Shown here: positions 46,088 through 57,007 of the stretch, in pieces
Position numbering within the stretch: position 1 is the stretch's first letter
How the letters are laid out: the number at the start of each line of letters is the position of its first letter
Source of the DNA: Photorhabdus khanii NC19
Lineage (GTDB): Bacteria > Pseudomonadota > Gammaproteobacteria > Enterobacterales > Enterobacteriaceae
Assembly: GCF_000517265.1 (NCBI RefSeq)
Contig: NZ_AYSJ01000002.1
Location: 613,131-677,130 of the forward strand
Direction of reading: 5' to 3'
DNA length: 64,000 nucleotides
The notes under the pieces: generated by a model
The model's input: only the letters and a program-made list of their open reading frames with translations
Told to the model about the DNA's origin: nothing
The model's database searches: none
Program-made: the position numbers and the translations under genes

Positions 46088-49000
46088 ATGGAAATTCTGC
46101 GTGGCTCACCTGCTTTATCGGCATTTCGTATCACCAAGCTCCTTTCTGTGTGTCAGGAACAGCAACTTCCGGTCAATGATATTTATGCGGAATATGTTCA
46201 TTTCGCAGAAATTAATGCCCCTTTGAGTGATGCTGATTCAGCAAAATTACAACGATTATTAAAATATGGACCTTCTCTGGCTGAACATGAACCACAAGGT
46301 ACATTGCTGTTAGTGGCTCCCTGTCCGGGAACCCTTTCTCCGTGGTCTTCGAAAGCAACTGATATTGCTCACAACTGTGGTCTGTCTCAGGTTGTGCGTT
46401 TGGAGCGTGGTCTGGCTTACTACGTTCAGTGTGATGAAATGAGTGATGCACAATGGCAAACGCTGTCGGCGTTGTTGCATGACCGGATGATGGAAACGGT
46501 TTTTACTCAACTGGAACAGGCGGAGAAATTATTTTCTCATCAGCAACCCGTTCCGTTAAAACGCATTGATATTCTGCAAGCAGGGCGTAGTGCGTTAGAG
46601 AAAGCCAATATTGAACTTGGATTGGCGTTGGCCCCGGATGAGATTGATTATCTGATGGAAGCTTTCCAGAAACTGGAGCGTAATCCAACCGATATTGAGC
46701 TTTATATGTTTGCTCAGGCTAATTCAGAGCATTGTCGCCATAAAATATTTAATGCCGACTGGATTATTGATGGTCAGGAACAGCCAAAATCACTGTTCAA
46801 AATGATTAAAAATACCTATGAGCAGACACCTGATTATGTCCTGTCAGCTTATAAAGATAACGCCGCTGTGATGGAAGGGTCTGCTGTTGGCCGTTTCTTT
46901 GCCGGTGCGGAAGATGGTTCATATGATTATCATCAGGAGCAGGCCCATATCCTGATGAAAGTTGAAACGCATAATCACCCAACCGCAATTTCCCCGTGGC
47001 CGGGGGCATCGACAGGTTCTGGTGGCGAAATTCGCGATGAAGGCGCGACGGGTCGGGGTGCTAAGCCAAAAGCTGGATTGGTGGGATTTTCGGTATCCAA
47101 TCTGCGGATACCGGGTTTTGAACAGCCGTGGGAAGAGGATTTCGGTAAACCGGATCGGATCGTCAGCGCCCTGGATATCATGACTGAAGGTCCTCTGGGC
47201 GGCGCGGCATTTAATAACGAATTTGGCCGCCCGGCGTTGCTGGGTTATTTTCGTACCTATGAAGAAAAAGTAAACAGCCATAACGGCAGTGAATTACGGG
47301 GCTACCACAAACCCATCATGCTGGCGGGTGGGATGGGTAATATCCGTGATGAGCATGTCAAAAAGGGTGAAATTTCTGTTGGCGCCAAATTAATTGTGCT
47401 TGGCGGTCCGTCTATGAACATTGGTTTGGGTGGTGGTGCGGCATCTTCTATGGCATCCGGTCAGTCTGATGCTGATCTGGATTTTGCTTCTGTTCAACGC
47501 GATAACCCGGAAATGGAACGTCGTTGTCAGGAGGTGATTGATCGCTGTTGGCAATTGGGTGAAAACAACCCGATTCTGTTCATTCATGATGTCGGTGCCG
47601 GTGGGCTTTCTAATGCGATGCCTGAGCTGGTGAGTGATGGTGGTCGTGGAGGACGGTTTGAATTACGTAAAATTCTTAATGATGAACCGGGAATGAGTCC
47701 ACTGGAAGTTTGGTGTAATGAATCTCAGGAGCGTTATGTACTGGCTGTTGCGCCAGAACAGCTTCCTCTGTTTGAAGAGATTTGCCGGCGTGAGCGCGCG
47801 CCTTATGCCGTTATCGGCGAGGCGACAGAAGAGCGTCATTTGCTGCTTAATGATGAACACTTTGATAACCAGCCAATTGATATGCCGCTGGATGTACTGC
47901 TGGGTAAAACGCCGAAAATGTTGCGTAATGTCAGTACATTAAAAGCCAGTGGTGAAAGTTTTGAGCGCCGGGATATCAATCTGGCAGAAGCCGTTAAGCG
48001 CATTATGCACTTGCCGGCTGTGGCGGAAAAAACATTCCTGATAACGATAGGTGATCGCACTGTGACTGGCATGGTTTCCCGTGATCAGATGGTTGGCCCG
48101 TGGCAGATCCCGGTGGCAGATTGCGCTGTGACGACCGCCAGCCTTGATAGCTACTATGGTGAAGCGATGTCTATGGGTGAACGAGCGCCAGTCGCTCTGC
48201 TGGATTTTGCCGCCTCTGCCCGTATGGCTGTTGGTGAAGCGCTAACTAATATCGCTTCCGCTTATATCCAGGATTTGAAACGTATTAAGCTTTCGGCTAA
48301 CTGGATGTCTGCCGCGGGTCACCCTGGCGAGGATGCCGGTTTGTATGCGGCGGTTAAAGCCGTGGGTGAGGAGTTGTGTCCTGCACTGGGGCTGACTATT
48401 CCCGTGGGTAAAGATTCCATGTCGATGAAAACCCGCTGGAATGACAAAGGTGAAGAGCGTGAAATGACGTCACCTTTATCGCTGGTGATTACAGCCTTTG
48501 CCAGAGTGGAAGATGTGCGTCGTACAGTAACGCCTGAGCTTTCCACTGATAACGATAATGCATTGTTGTTAATCGATTTGGGGCAAGGGAAAAACACATT
48601 GGGCGGCACTGCGTTGGCACAGGTTTACCGCCAGCTTGGCAACAAAACTGCTGATGTACGTAGCGCTGAACAATTGGCTGGGTTTTTCAATGCGATTCAG
48701 CAACTGATTGCAGAACAGAAATTGCTGGCCTATCACGACCGTTCTGATGGTGGTTTACTGGTGACGTTGGCTGAAATGGCTTTTGCCGGTCATTGTGGCA
48801 TTGAAGCTGATATCAGTGTGTTTGATGAAGATATTCTGGCTGCGCTGTTTACGGAAGAGTTGGGTGCTGTGGTGCAGATCCGTGCATCTGATAAAGCGTT
48901 TGTTGAAAACCTGCTGGCAGAACATGGATTGGCTGATTGCGCTCATTATTTGGGTAAGGCTAAAGTAGGTGGTGATTTTGTCATCTTTAGTGGCAATACC

Positions 49001-49975
49001 GAAGTATATCGTCAGAATCGCAGTACTCTGCGCCTATGGTGGGCCGAAACCACATGGCAAATGCAGCGTTTGCGTGATAACCCGGAGTGTGCAGATCAGG
49101 AGCATCAGGCCAAACGGGATAATCAAGATCCTGGACTGAATGTAAAACTGACTTTTGACATTTCAGAAGATATTGCAGCGCCTTACATTTTGCAGCAGGT
49201 AAGACCGAAAGTGGCTGTCCTGCGTGAGCAGGGTGTTAACTCTCATGTTGAAATGGCCGCCGCATTCCACCGGGCAGGTTTTGAAGCTATTGATGTGCAC
49301 ATGAGTGATTTGTTGTCTGGACGTACTGGATTAGATCAGTTCCAGACATTGGTTGCTTGTGGCGGCTTCTCTTACGGTGACGTGCTGGGTGCCGGTGAAG
49401 GTTGGGCGAAATCAATTCTGTTCAATGAACGTGTTCGTGATGAATTTGCGGCTTTCTTTACACGGCCTGATACTCTGGCGCTTGGTGTTTGTAATGGTTG
49501 CCAGATGATGTCTAACCTGCGGGAGTTGATCCCAGGTGCGGAACATTGGCCGCGTTTTGTTCGTAACCGCTCGGAACGTTTTGAGGCTCGTTTCAGTTTG
49601 GTGGAAATTACGGACAGTCCGTCACTCTTCCTGAAAGATATGATGGGTTCACGTATGCCGATTGCTGTTTCTCATGGTGAAGGGCAAGTAGAATTCCGCG
49701 ATAGCCAGCATCTTAATATGCTTGAAAGCAACCAGTTAGTGGCTCTGCGCTACGTGAACAACTATGGTCAGGTTACGGAAAACTACCCGGCTAACCCCAA
49801 TGGTTCAGTGAATGGTATTACTGCAGTCACCAGCCTTGATGGGCGGGCAACCGTGATGATGCCACATCCTGAAAGGGTATCCCGTACTGTGAATAACTCT
49901 TGGCATCCAGAGGCGTGGAACGAAGATGGTCCGTGGATGCGAATTTTCCGTAATGCCCGTAAGCAGTTAGGGTAG
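46088..49975 (+). CDS. purL: phosphoribosylformylglycinamidine synthase
   Basis: A 1295-residue large-type FGAM synthase, the fourth step of purine synthesis. An N-terminal PurS-like domain is followed by two AIRS-type ATP-binding halves ([53 protein letters not shown]). The C-terminal class I glutamine amidotransferase has [20 protein letters not shown] and nucleophile Cys1135 in [12 protein letters not shown] 46088 ([15 protein letters not shown]) matches E. coli PurL (1295 residues). Repression by PurR is indicated by the upstream operator. Confidence 0.97.
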   Translation: MEILRGSPALSAFRITKLLSVCQEQQLPVNDIYAEYVHFAEINAPLSDADSAKLQRLLKYGPSLAEHEPQGTLLLVAPCPGTLSPWSSKATDIAHNCGLSQVVRLERGLAYYVQCDEMSDAQWQTLSALLHDRMMETVFTQLEQAEKLFSHQQPVPLKRIDILQAGRSALEKANIELGLALAPDEIDYLMEAFQKLERNPTDIELYMFAQANSEHCRHKIFNADWIIDGQEQPKSLFKMIKNTYEQTPDYVLSAYKDNAAVMEGSAVGRFFAGAEDGSYDYHQEQAHILMKVETHNHPTAISPWPGASTGSGGEIRDEGATGRGAKPKAGLVGFSVSNLRIPGFEQPWEEDFGKPDRIVSALDIMTEGPLGGAAFNNEFGRPALLGYFRTYEEKVNSHNGSELRGYHKPIMLAGGMGNIRDEHVKKGEISVGAKLIVLGGPSMNIGLGGGAASSMASGQSDADLDFASVQRDNPEMERRCQEVIDRCWQLGENNPILFIHDVGAGGLSNAMPELVSDGGRGGRFELRKILNDEPGMSPLEVWCNESQERYVLAVAPEQLPLFEEICRRERAPYAVIGEATEERHLLLNDEHFDNQPIDMPLDVLLGKTPKMLRNVSTLKASGESFERRDINLAEAVKRIMHLPAVAEKTFLITIGDRTVTGMVSRDQMVGPWQIPVADCAVTTASLDSYYGEAMSMGERAPVALLDFAASARMAVGEALTNIASAYIQDLKRIKLSANWMSAAGHPGEDAGLYAAVKAVGEELCPALGLTIPVGKDSMSMKTRWNDKGEEREMTSPLSLVITAFARVEDVRRTVTPELSTDNDNALLLIDLGQGKNTLGGTALAQVYRQLGNKTADVRSAEQLAGFFNAIQQLIAEQKLLAYHDRSDGGLLVTLAEMAFAGHCGIEADISVFDEDILAALFTEELGAVVQIRASDKAFVENLLAEHGLADCAHYLGKAKVGGDFVIFSGNTEVYRQNRSTLRLWWAETTWQMQRLRDNPECADQEHQAKRDNQDPGLNVKLTFDISEDIAAPYILQQVRPKVAVLREQGVNSHVEMAAAFHRAGFEAIDVHMSDLLSGRTGLDQFQTLVACGGFSYGDVLGAGEGWAKSILFNERVRDEFAAFFTRPDTLALGVCNGCQMMSNLRELIPGAEHWPRFVRNRSERFEARFSLVEITDSPSLFLKDMMGSRMPIAVSHGEGQVEFRDSQHLNMLESNQLVALRYVNNYGQVTENYPANPNGSVNGITAVTSLDGRATVMMPHPERVSRTVNNSWHPEAWNEDGPWMRIFRNARKQLG

Positions 49976-50002
49976 TACTACAGTGTAAGTAAATTAGTAT
50001 CA

Positions 50003-50025
50003 GGCGGTTTTTAGCAAAAACCGCC
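50003..50025 (+). terminator. hairpin after purL
   Basis: GGCGGTTTTT and AAAAACCGCC form a perfect ten-pair stem 27 bases after the purL stop. The T-run lies inside the stem rather than after it, so termination is probable but not certain. Confidence 0.65.
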
Positions 50026-50173
50026 GTAAACCTTAGCTTTTTGTCAAGCTTCGCAGACTATCTCGCAGTTTATTAGATGACACGATCTATCTGAATGATA
50101 CTAATGTTATTGATTCAGATGTGAAAGTCTTATACCGGTAAATTCTTATAAGCTCAGGTGTTTGTTTCTCCAT

Positions 50174-50286
50174 TGTCTCAATTACCCGACAAACGCCATT
50201 ATGGGTGTCTCAAAAAGGAGACATTTAATTATTTGATTTATATCTATTTTTATTTTTATGATTTCAGGTGTCTGTAATTGGCGACA
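50174..50286 (+). promoter_or_regulatory. three GlrR enhancer sites upstream of glmY
   Basis: Three perfect TGTC-N10-GACA motifs lie at 50174-50191, 50206-50223 and 50269-50286. This is the known GlrR (QseF) binding motif, and three copies also lie upstream of E. coli glmY. Their spacing places them 130-245 bases before the sigma-54 promoter, as expected for enhancer binding. Confidence 0.9.
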
Positions 50287-50392
50287 GAAGACAAATTTTA
50301 TTTATGCCAAAAACAGGGTATTTGGTAGCTGAAACGTTAAGTTTTTTATTTTTTATAATAAAAACAATTTATTATGATTTTAATTTTAACAT

Positions 50393-50408
50393 TGGCACGG
50401 AACCTGCA
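50393..50408 (+). promoter_or_regulatory. sigma-54 promoter of glmY
   Basis: TGGCACGGAACCTGCA carries GG at 50394 and GC at 50406, the -24/-12 elements of a sigma-54 promoter with correct spacing. It predicts a transcript start near 50420. Confidence 0.9.
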
Positions 50409-50420
50409 TTAAGTTAGCAC

Positions 50421-50665
50421 AGTTGCTCATTCAACTTCTTATGTCGGTCCACAGTAGGGTGGAGATATACCACATAAACTATCGAATGATGCCAGAGTAA
50501 GGTGCCTACCGTCCAACTTAGTGATATCGCTTTCAGGCCTTATCAAACATCGGGCGACACGTGGAGTGAGGCACCAACCTATGTTTGACTGTAGATAAAA
50601 ACAGCAGGCATGCGTTATCCTCACTGGCGGGGTAGTAGCAAAAACTATTATCCCGCCATCATAAT
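50421..50665 (+). ncRNA. glmY: small RNA GlmY
   Basis: Located between purL and glrK like E. coli glmY. It begins AGTTGCTCATTCAACTTCTT, closely like the E. coli 5' end AGTGGCTCATTCACCGACTT. GlmY sequesters the adaptor RapZ and so protects GlmZ, raising GlmS synthesis when glucosamine 6-phosphate is low. The 3' boundary is uncertain: a hairpin GGCGGGGTAGTAG/CTATTATCCCGCC ends near 50661 and I take it as the end, though the mature RNA may be shorter. The 5' end comes from promoter spacing. Confidence 0.82.
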
Positions 50666-50802
50666 TCCAGGTTTCTGCCTGCGCCATTGTTGATTGTTCG
50701 CGTCCTGACTATATTTTTCAGTAACAGGTAAAATTTATCAGCCGACAGGTTTTTCTATCTGCCCTTTTGTCGGTTAGCATTAGTGTACTGACAGGCTACG
50801 AG

Positions 50803-52242
50803 ATGATTTCCTTGAAAAAATGGCGTTTGTTTCCGCGCTCATTGCGCCAATTAGTTGTCATGGCTTTCTGGCTGGTGTTATTGCCGTTATTGGTTTTGGC
50901 TTATCAAGCTTATCAAAGTCTTGATCAGCTCAGTGGGAAAGCGGCTGATATAAACCGTACCACATTGGCTGATGCCCGCCGCAGTGAGGCGATGACGGGT
51001 ATTGCGCTGGAGATGGAACGCAGTTACCGCCAATATTGTGTGTTGGGGGATAAAACGCTGGAAAACCTCTACCAAAAGCAATATCGGCAATACGCTAAAA
51101 TGCTGAAAGATCAGATGGCGATACTTGATGATCAGCAGTACATCAAGACGCTTGACAACTTACTGTTGCAGCTAACCAAAATCACTTGTTTCAATAGTGA
51201 ACCCACCGAGCCCGCCGCTCAATTACTTGAGCAATTCTCTGATGCCAATAGTCAGATGGTACAGGCCACCCGTGATGTTATTTTCAGCCGGGGAGAACAG
51301 CTACAGAAAGATATTGCTGATAAAGGTCAATTTTTTGGCTGGCAGAGTCTTATTTTGTTTCTACTTAGCGCATTACTGGTCGCGTTATTTACCCGTATGA
51401 TTATCGGGCCGGTCAAAGGTATTGAACGAATGATTAACCGATTGGGAGAAGGGCGATCATTGGGGGTTCGTATAGATTCTTTTCCGGGGCCAAGAGAACT
51501 TCGTTCCCTGGCTCAGCGGATTGTCTGGCTCAGTGAACGGTTGGCCTGGCTGGAATCACAGCGCCATGAGTTTTTGCGTCATATCTCTCATGAACTGAAA
51601 ACACCGCTGGCAAGTATGCGGGAAGGGACAGAATTATTGGCTGATGAAGTCGCAGGTCCATTAACGGCTGATCAGCAAGAAGTGGTTGCGATTCTTGATA
51701 ATAGTAGTAAACATTTACAGCAATTGATCGAGCAATTACTGGATTATAACCGTAAACTGGCAGATAGCCCGACGGAACAACAGCAGGTTTCTTTACGGGA
51801 AATTGTTGATGAAGTGGCTTTATCACATAGTTTACCGGCGAGATCAAAGAATATTCAGACAGAAATTCAGCTTATTATTGATATTTGTTGGGCAGAGCCG
51901 ACACTATTAATGCGGGTTATTGATAATCTCTACTCCAATGCGGTGCACTATGGCGCTGAATCCGGTAACATTTGGGTTTCAAGTCGTCAGATCGGCAAAT
52001 GTGTTCAAATTGATGTTGCCAATACAGGTACACCAATTCCTGAATCAGAACGTAGCATGATTTTTGAACCGTTCTACCAGGGAACGCTCCAGCGTAAAGG
52101 CGCAGTGAAAGGCAGCGGTCTTGGGCTGAGTATCGCGCAGGATTGTATTAAGCGTATGGGGGGCGAACTGTTATTAATTCAGAGCGAATTTGCTGACGTC
52201 TGTTTTCGTATTGAATTGCCATTAACTGCTGAGAATGAATAA
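50803..52242 (+). CDS. glrK: sensor histidine kinase GlrK (QseE)
   Basis: A 479-residue two-span sensor kinase. Membrane helices at about 16-36 and 180-200 enclose a periplasmic domain. HAMP follows, then the phosphoacceptor His263 in LRHISHELKTPLASMREGTE and the ATPase N, G1 and G2 boxes (DNLYSNAVHYGAE, KGSGLGLSIA). It phosphorylates GlrR. Start ATG 50803 aligns with the family (KKWRLFPRSLRQLV). A frame extension to 50767 lacks similarity. First gene of glrK-qseG-glrR. Confidence 0.95.
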   Translation: MISLKKWRLFPRSLRQLVVMAFWLVLLPLLVLAYQAYQSLDQLSGKAADINRTTLADARRSEAMTGIALEMERSYRQYCVLGDKTLENLYQKQYRQYAKMLKDQMAILDDQQYIKTLDNLLLQLTKITCFNSEPTEPAAQLLEQFSDANSQMVQATRDVIFSRGEQLQKDIADKGQFFGWQSLILFLLSALLVALFTRMIIGPVKGIERMINRLGEGRSLGVRIDSFPGPRELRSLAQRIVWLSERLAWLESQRHEFLRHISHELKTPLASMREGTELLADEVAGPLTADQQEVVAILDNSSKHLQQLIEQLLDYNRKLADSPTEQQQVSLREIVDEVALSHSLPARSKNIQTEIQLIIDICWAEPTLLMRVIDNLYSNAVHYGAESGNIWVSSRQIGKCVQIDVANTGTPIPESERSMIFEPFYQGTLQRKGAVKGSGLGLSIAQDCIKRMGGELLLIQSEFADVCFRIELPLTAENE

Positions 52243-52245
52243 ATA

Positions 52246-53088
52246 ATGCATAACAGGTCTATTTACCGTTTTGTACAAAAGACGGATCGGCAGAATATTG
52301 CAGTGCAGCCTGGGAAAAACGCTTTTGTCGCCAGATTCTTGTTACAGCGAGTTTCAGTCTGGGGTTTCAGAATGATTCCGCTGATCTTTGCCCCTTTTTT
52401 ATTGACGGGTTGCATCAAGGCCCCGGTTAATCATGATTTAACTACAGTTGCCCAGATGGTAATCCCAGAACAGCGGGTGACAGATTATCGTGTCGCAGAT
52501 TGTGATTTAATGTGGGATATAGAGACGCCACAGTCGGTTGAGAATGCGCTTTACTGGCTGCGACTGATAGACTGTTCAGATCTCCTGACGTCAGCCAGAG
52601 CCCGTAATATAGCGAAATACATCGTTCCGGCTACTTGGGATCGGGCTTTCAGGCAAAGTATTTTGCTTAACAGTGCTGGGCCAACGTTGGCTGAACGTCG
52701 AAAAATGGTTGAAAATCTTAATAAATACCGGCTGAAATTCCCAGAACCTTTGCGACCATTATTAAAATTGTGGCGCGAACAGCAGATTCAGCAAATTGCA
52801 GTTGCGGAGGAGCGGGCAAAATTCCAAAAATTACAGGCGGATACGGATAATAAAATTGATCGTCTGCGCGAAAGCCGTGCACAGATGGAATTTGAACGAC
52901 AGGAAATGTCCCGTAAACTGGAAAACCTGACAGATATTGAGCGTCAGCTCTCTTCCCGTAAGCAAAATCAGAGTAGTTCTGGCTCAGGCAGCTCAAATGA
53001 ACATACTGAGACGCCGGCAACGATATCACCCAGTGAAAACAGCAAGCCAGGTAGCCCATCTGAATCAGATAAAGGAGCAGCACAATGA
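52246..53088 (+). CDS. qseG: outer-membrane lipoprotein QseG
   Basis: A lipoprotein with lipobox LLTGC and a long C-terminal coiled coil (EERAKFQKLQADTDNKIDRL, then ESRAQMEFERQEMSRKLENL), ending in a low-complexity Ser/Glu tail. QseG interacts with the GlrK sensor in E. coli. From ATG 52246 the protein is 280 residues and the Cys lies about 56 residues in, unusually far for a signal peptide. Starting at ATG 52372 would put it near residue 14. The true start is thus uncertain. Its stop overlaps the glrR start (ATGA). Confidence 0.85.
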   Translation: MHNRSIYRFVQKTDRQNIAVQPGKNAFVARFLLQRVSVWGFRMIPLIFAPFLLTGCIKAPVNHDLTTVAQMVIPEQRVTDYRVADCDLMWDIETPQSVENALYWLRLIDCSDLLTSARARNIAKYIVPATWDRAFRQSILLNSAGPTLAERRKMVENLNKYRLKFPEPLRPLLKLWREQQIQQIAVAEERAKFQKLQADTDNKIDRLRESRAQMEFERQEMSRKLENLTDIERQLSSRKQNQSSSGSGSSNEHTETPATISPSENSKPGSPSESDKGAAQ

Positions 53089-54422
53089 CAGCGCGTAAGC
53101 CAGCCCATCTTCTTCTGGTTGATGACGATCCAGGTTTGTTGAAATTACTGGGAATGCGTCTTACCAGCGAAGGTTTTCGTGTCACAACCGCAGAAAGTGG
53201 CTGTGACGCACTGAAACTGTTAGCGAAAGAAAAGATCGATTTGGTGATCAGCGATTTGCGTATGGATGAAATGGATGGGATGGCGTTGTTTGCTGAAATC
53301 CAGAAGCAGCAACCCGGTATGCCGGTCATTATTCTGACTGCTCATGGCTCCATTCCGGACGCAGTAGCGGCAACTCAGCAAGGCGTCTTTAGTTTTCTGA
53401 CTAAACCTGTTGACCGGGATGCGCTTTATAAAGCGATTGATGGCGCATTGGCGTTATCCACTCCCGCTGGTGATGAACAATGGCGGGAGCAGATAGTCAC
53501 CCGCAGTCCCGTTATGTTGCGCTTGTTGGAACAAGCACGAATGGTCGCTCAATCCGATGTGAGTGTGCTGATAAACGGCCAGAGTGGTACCGGGAAGGAA
53601 GTGTTAGCCCAGGCAATTCACCGCGCCAGTCCACGGGCGAAAAAACCATTTATTGCGATTAACTGTGGCGCTTTGCCGGAACAACTGCTTGAGTCAGAAC
53701 TGTTTGGGCATGCCAAAGGGGCATTTACCGGTGCGGTTAGCAGTCGTGAAGGGTTGTTTCTTGCTGCACAGGGGGGGACGCTGTTTCTTGATGAAATTGG
53801 TGATATGCCGCTGGCTTTGCAGGTTAAATTATTGCGGGTATTGCAGGAGCGTAAAATACGCCCGTTAGGAAATAACCGTGATCTGGATATTGATGTACGG
53901 ATTATCTCAGCGACTCACCGTGATTTACCGAAAGCAATGGCAAAAAATGAATTCCGTGAAGATCTCTATTACCGCCTGAATGTTGTTAACTTGAAAATTC
54001 CTGCTTTGAATGGCAGGGTTGAAGATATTCCTTTATTGGCGAACCATCTGTTGCGTGAATCAGCGAAGCGCCATAAACCTTTTGTCCGTAGTTTCTCTGC
54101 CGATGCAATGAAATGTTTGATGGCGGCAAGTTGGCCGGGAAATGTGCGCCAGCTTGTGAACGTAATCGAACAATGCGTCGCGTTGACTACCGCACCGGTT
54201 ATTAGTGAAGCGCTGGTTACACAGGCGCTGGAAGGGGAAAACACGGCGTTACCTACTTTTGCCGAAGCCAGAAATCAGTTTGAGCTGAATTACCTGCGTA
54301 AGTTACTGCAAATGACCAAAGGTAATGTGACTCATGCTGCGCGTATGGCGGGGCGTAACCGGACTGAATTCTACAAATTACTGGCGCGTCATGAATTAGA
54401 TGCGAATGATTTTAAAGAATAA
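53085..54422 (+). CDS. glrR: sigma-54-dependent response regulator GlrR (QseF)
   Basis: A 445-residue NtrC-type activator. The receiver domain has acidic DDD at 13-15 and phospho-Asp57 (DLVISDLRMDEMDG). The AAA domain has Walker A GQSGTGKEVLAQ, the sigma-54 contact loop GAFTGA and Walker B TLFLDEIGDMPL. The C-terminal Fis-type helix-turn-helix is VTHAARMAGRNRTEFYKLLA. It activates glmY from the three upstream sites. Last gene of the operon. Confidence 0.96.
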   Translation: MTARKPAHLLLVDDDPGLLKLLGMRLTSEGFRVTTAESGCDALKLLAKEKIDLVISDLRMDEMDGMALFAEIQKQQPGMPVIILTAHGSIPDAVAATQQGVFSFLTKPVDRDALYKAIDGALALSTPAGDEQWREQIVTRSPVMLRLLEQARMVAQSDVSVLINGQSGTGKEVLAQAIHRASPRAKKPFIAINCGALPEQLLESELFGHAKGAFTGAVSSREGLFLAAQGGTLFLDEIGDMPLALQVKLLRVLQERKIRPLGNNRDLDIDVRIISATHRDLPKAMAKNEFREDLYYRLNVVNLKIPALNGRVEDIPLLANHLLRESAKRHKPFVRSFSADAMKCLMAASWPGNVRQLVNVIEQCVALTTAPVISEALVTQALEGENTALPTFAEARNQFELNYLRKLLQMTKGNVTHAARMAGRNRTEFYKLLARHELDANDFKE

Positions 54423-54499
54423 CTTTTCTGCTACTCAGGAAGTTTTTACACTGAAAACTGATATATAGATAGATTGATGGCCCGGGAGAGCCAAATTGT

Positions 54500-56122
54500 A
54501 TGAGCCGTACTCTTAATATTACCCTCGCACAGCTTAATTGGGTGATTGGTGACATTGAAGGCAACTGCGAACGTATGTTGCAAACAGTGCAGGAACAGCA
54601 GCAACAAGACGCTGATTTGGTGATGTTTTCTGAACTGGCGCTATCCGGTTATTCTCCAGAAGATCTATTATTCCGCGCTGATTTTCATCAGCGTTGCTGC
54701 GAGCAGCTGACACGTTTACAGGCTGCCAGTTGCCAAACCGCTATTCTGGTTGGTCATCCCTGGGAGCAGGATGGGGAAATTTACAATGCACTGTCCTTAT
54801 TCTGGCAAGGGGAAATCCTGGCCCGTTATTTTAAACAGCGGTTGCCGAATTATGGTGTTTTTGATGAAAAACGCTATTTCAAAGCGGGCGATCAAAGCTG
54901 CGTTGTGCCATTCAAGGGATATCACCTTGGGCTGCTAATTTGTGAAGATTTATGGTTTAACGAACCGGTTGATACTTTGAAACAGGCCGGTGCGGATTTA
55001 ATTCTTTCTATCAATGCTTCTCCATATAATCGTGAAAAGCCTTATATCCGTTATGAATTAATTAAAGAACATTGCCAGCGTACAGATTTACCGATGATTT
55101 ACCTTAATCAGATTGGTGGTCAGGATGAACTGATTTTCGATGGCTGTTCTAAAGTCTTTAATGCCAGTGGTGAAATAACTCACCGGTTGGCCGCATTTAA
55201 TGAACAAATCCAGCAGTGCCGTTTTAATGAATTAAATATCGAACCTATGGTTAATCCGGCACCTCAATTACCGCCATTGCAGCAGATATATCAGGCGTTA
55301 GTGCTTTCAGTGCATGATTATGTACGTAAGAATGGTTTTAAAGGTGTTCTGTTAGGTTTATCTGGTGGTATTGATTCTGGCCTGACGCTGGCAATTGCTG
55401 TTGATGCCTTGGGTAAAGAGCATGTTCAGGCGGTGATGATGCCGTTCCGCTATACATCTGAAATGAGTATAGAAGATGCTAAAGAGCAGGCCGATATGCT
55501 GGGTGTCGAGTTTAATGTGGTATCGATCGAACCGGTGTTTGATGCGTTTATGACGCAATTTGAACCTCTGTTTGCCGGTACTGCCAAAGATACCACAGAA
55601 GAGAACTTACAGGCGCGTTGCCGTGCCGTTATTCTGATGGCGATGTCCAATAAACGCCATCGTCTGGTGCTGACGACCAGTAATAAGAGTGAATCGGCTG
55701 TGGGATATTCCACATTATACGGTGATATGGCGGGTGGTTTTAATGCATTGAAAGATGTACCGAAAACATTGGTATTTGAATTGGCAAAATACCGTAATAC
55801 CGTTTCTCCGGCGATACCTCAAAGAGTGATTGATCGTCCGCCATCGGCAGAATTGGCACCGGGGCAGCTTGATCAGGACAGTTTACCGCCATATGACATT
55901 CTGGATGATATTCTGGAGGGTTATGTGGAACAGGATAAATCAGTTGAGGAACTGGTGGCAGCGGGTTTTGATGAACAAGTTGTACGTAAAGTGATTCGTC
56001 TGGTTGATATCAACGAATATAAACGTCGGCAGGCTCCAGTTGGTCCGCGTATTACCCCACGCAATTTTGGTAAAGACAGACGCTACCCGATCACCTCTGG
56101 TTTCGGCCGTAAAAACTGGTAA
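54500..56122 (+). CDS. nadE: glutamine-dependent NAD synthetase
   Basis: A 540-residue enzyme that amidates nicotinate adenine dinucleotide. The N-terminal nitrilase-like glutaminase has Glu45 (FSELALSGYSPEDLL), Lys (KQRLPNYGVFDEKRYF) and Cys148 (LICEDLWF). The C-terminal synthetase has the PPi loop GLSGGIDSGL. This glutamine-using form differs from the short ammonia-dependent NadE of E. coli K-12. It lies between glrR and glnB and shares a 15-base gap with glnB. Confidence 0.95.
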   Translation: MSRTLNITLAQLNWVIGDIEGNCERMLQTVQEQQQQDADLVMFSELALSGYSPEDLLFRADFHQRCCEQLTRLQAASCQTAILVGHPWEQDGEIYNALSLFWQGEILARYFKQRLPNYGVFDEKRYFKAGDQSCVVPFKGYHLGLLICEDLWFNEPVDTLKQAGADLILSINASPYNREKPYIRYELIKEHCQRTDLPMIYLNQIGGQDELIFDGCSKVFNASGEITHRLAAFNEQIQQCRFNELNIEPMVNPAPQLPPLQQIYQALVLSVHDYVRKNGFKGVLLGLSGGIDSGLTLAIAVDALGKEHVQAVMMPFRYTSEMSIEDAKEQADMLGVEFNVVSIEPVFDAFMTQFEPLFAGTAKDTTEENLQARCRAVILMAMSNKRHRLVLTTSNKSESAVGYSTLYGDMAGGFNALKDVPKTLVFELAKYRNTVSPAIPQRVIDRPPSAELAPGQLDQDSLPPYDILDDILEGYVEQDKSVEELVAAGFDEQVVRKVIRLVDINEYKRRQAPVGPRITPRNFGKDRRYPITSGFGRKNW

Positions 56123-56476
<354 letters not shown>

Positions 56477-57007
56477 CTAATTTAACTCTGGGGGTGGTAA
56501 CAGGCAAATTAAAGGCCACCCTCTATAAAATCAAAGTATTGGCTGATATAAAGGATATTTAAAATAGAGTAAAAAGTCTGATGATATAATATAAAAATTA
56601 AATAAATATATTAATCAGCGATAATGAGTGATATGAATAATTAAATGATTATTTAGAAATACAATCATATAAATCAATTGCTTTCAGGTTGGCTATATAC
56701 AGTTTCGATAAAGAAATCTATCTTTTAAAAGTTAAGTATCACGATTAATACGAGTGATAATGTTTTTCCAACGGCTGAATGTGTTTTAAAATCAGTTAGC
56801 AATCTTTGACTTTACTATTTTCAATCTATATTTATTGTAAGAATTTGAGGTTATCTTTAAAAAACCGATTAAAATTGTAGGTTGTATAGTTTCTTTTTCC
56901 CAGATATAGAAAGAGAATCAAGCATTTTGCCAATTATTTAAATTGATTATCTTTTTTAGGCTGAGCAGTAGTATCTGTAAATTTCGCTTAATAATGTGGA
57001 GATATAT
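56477..57007. other. AT-rich intergenic region
   Basis: No gene, terminator or repeat is supported. It should hold the promoter of the following two-enzyme unit, whose ribosome binding site is GTGGAG at 56996-57001. Confidence 0.4.
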
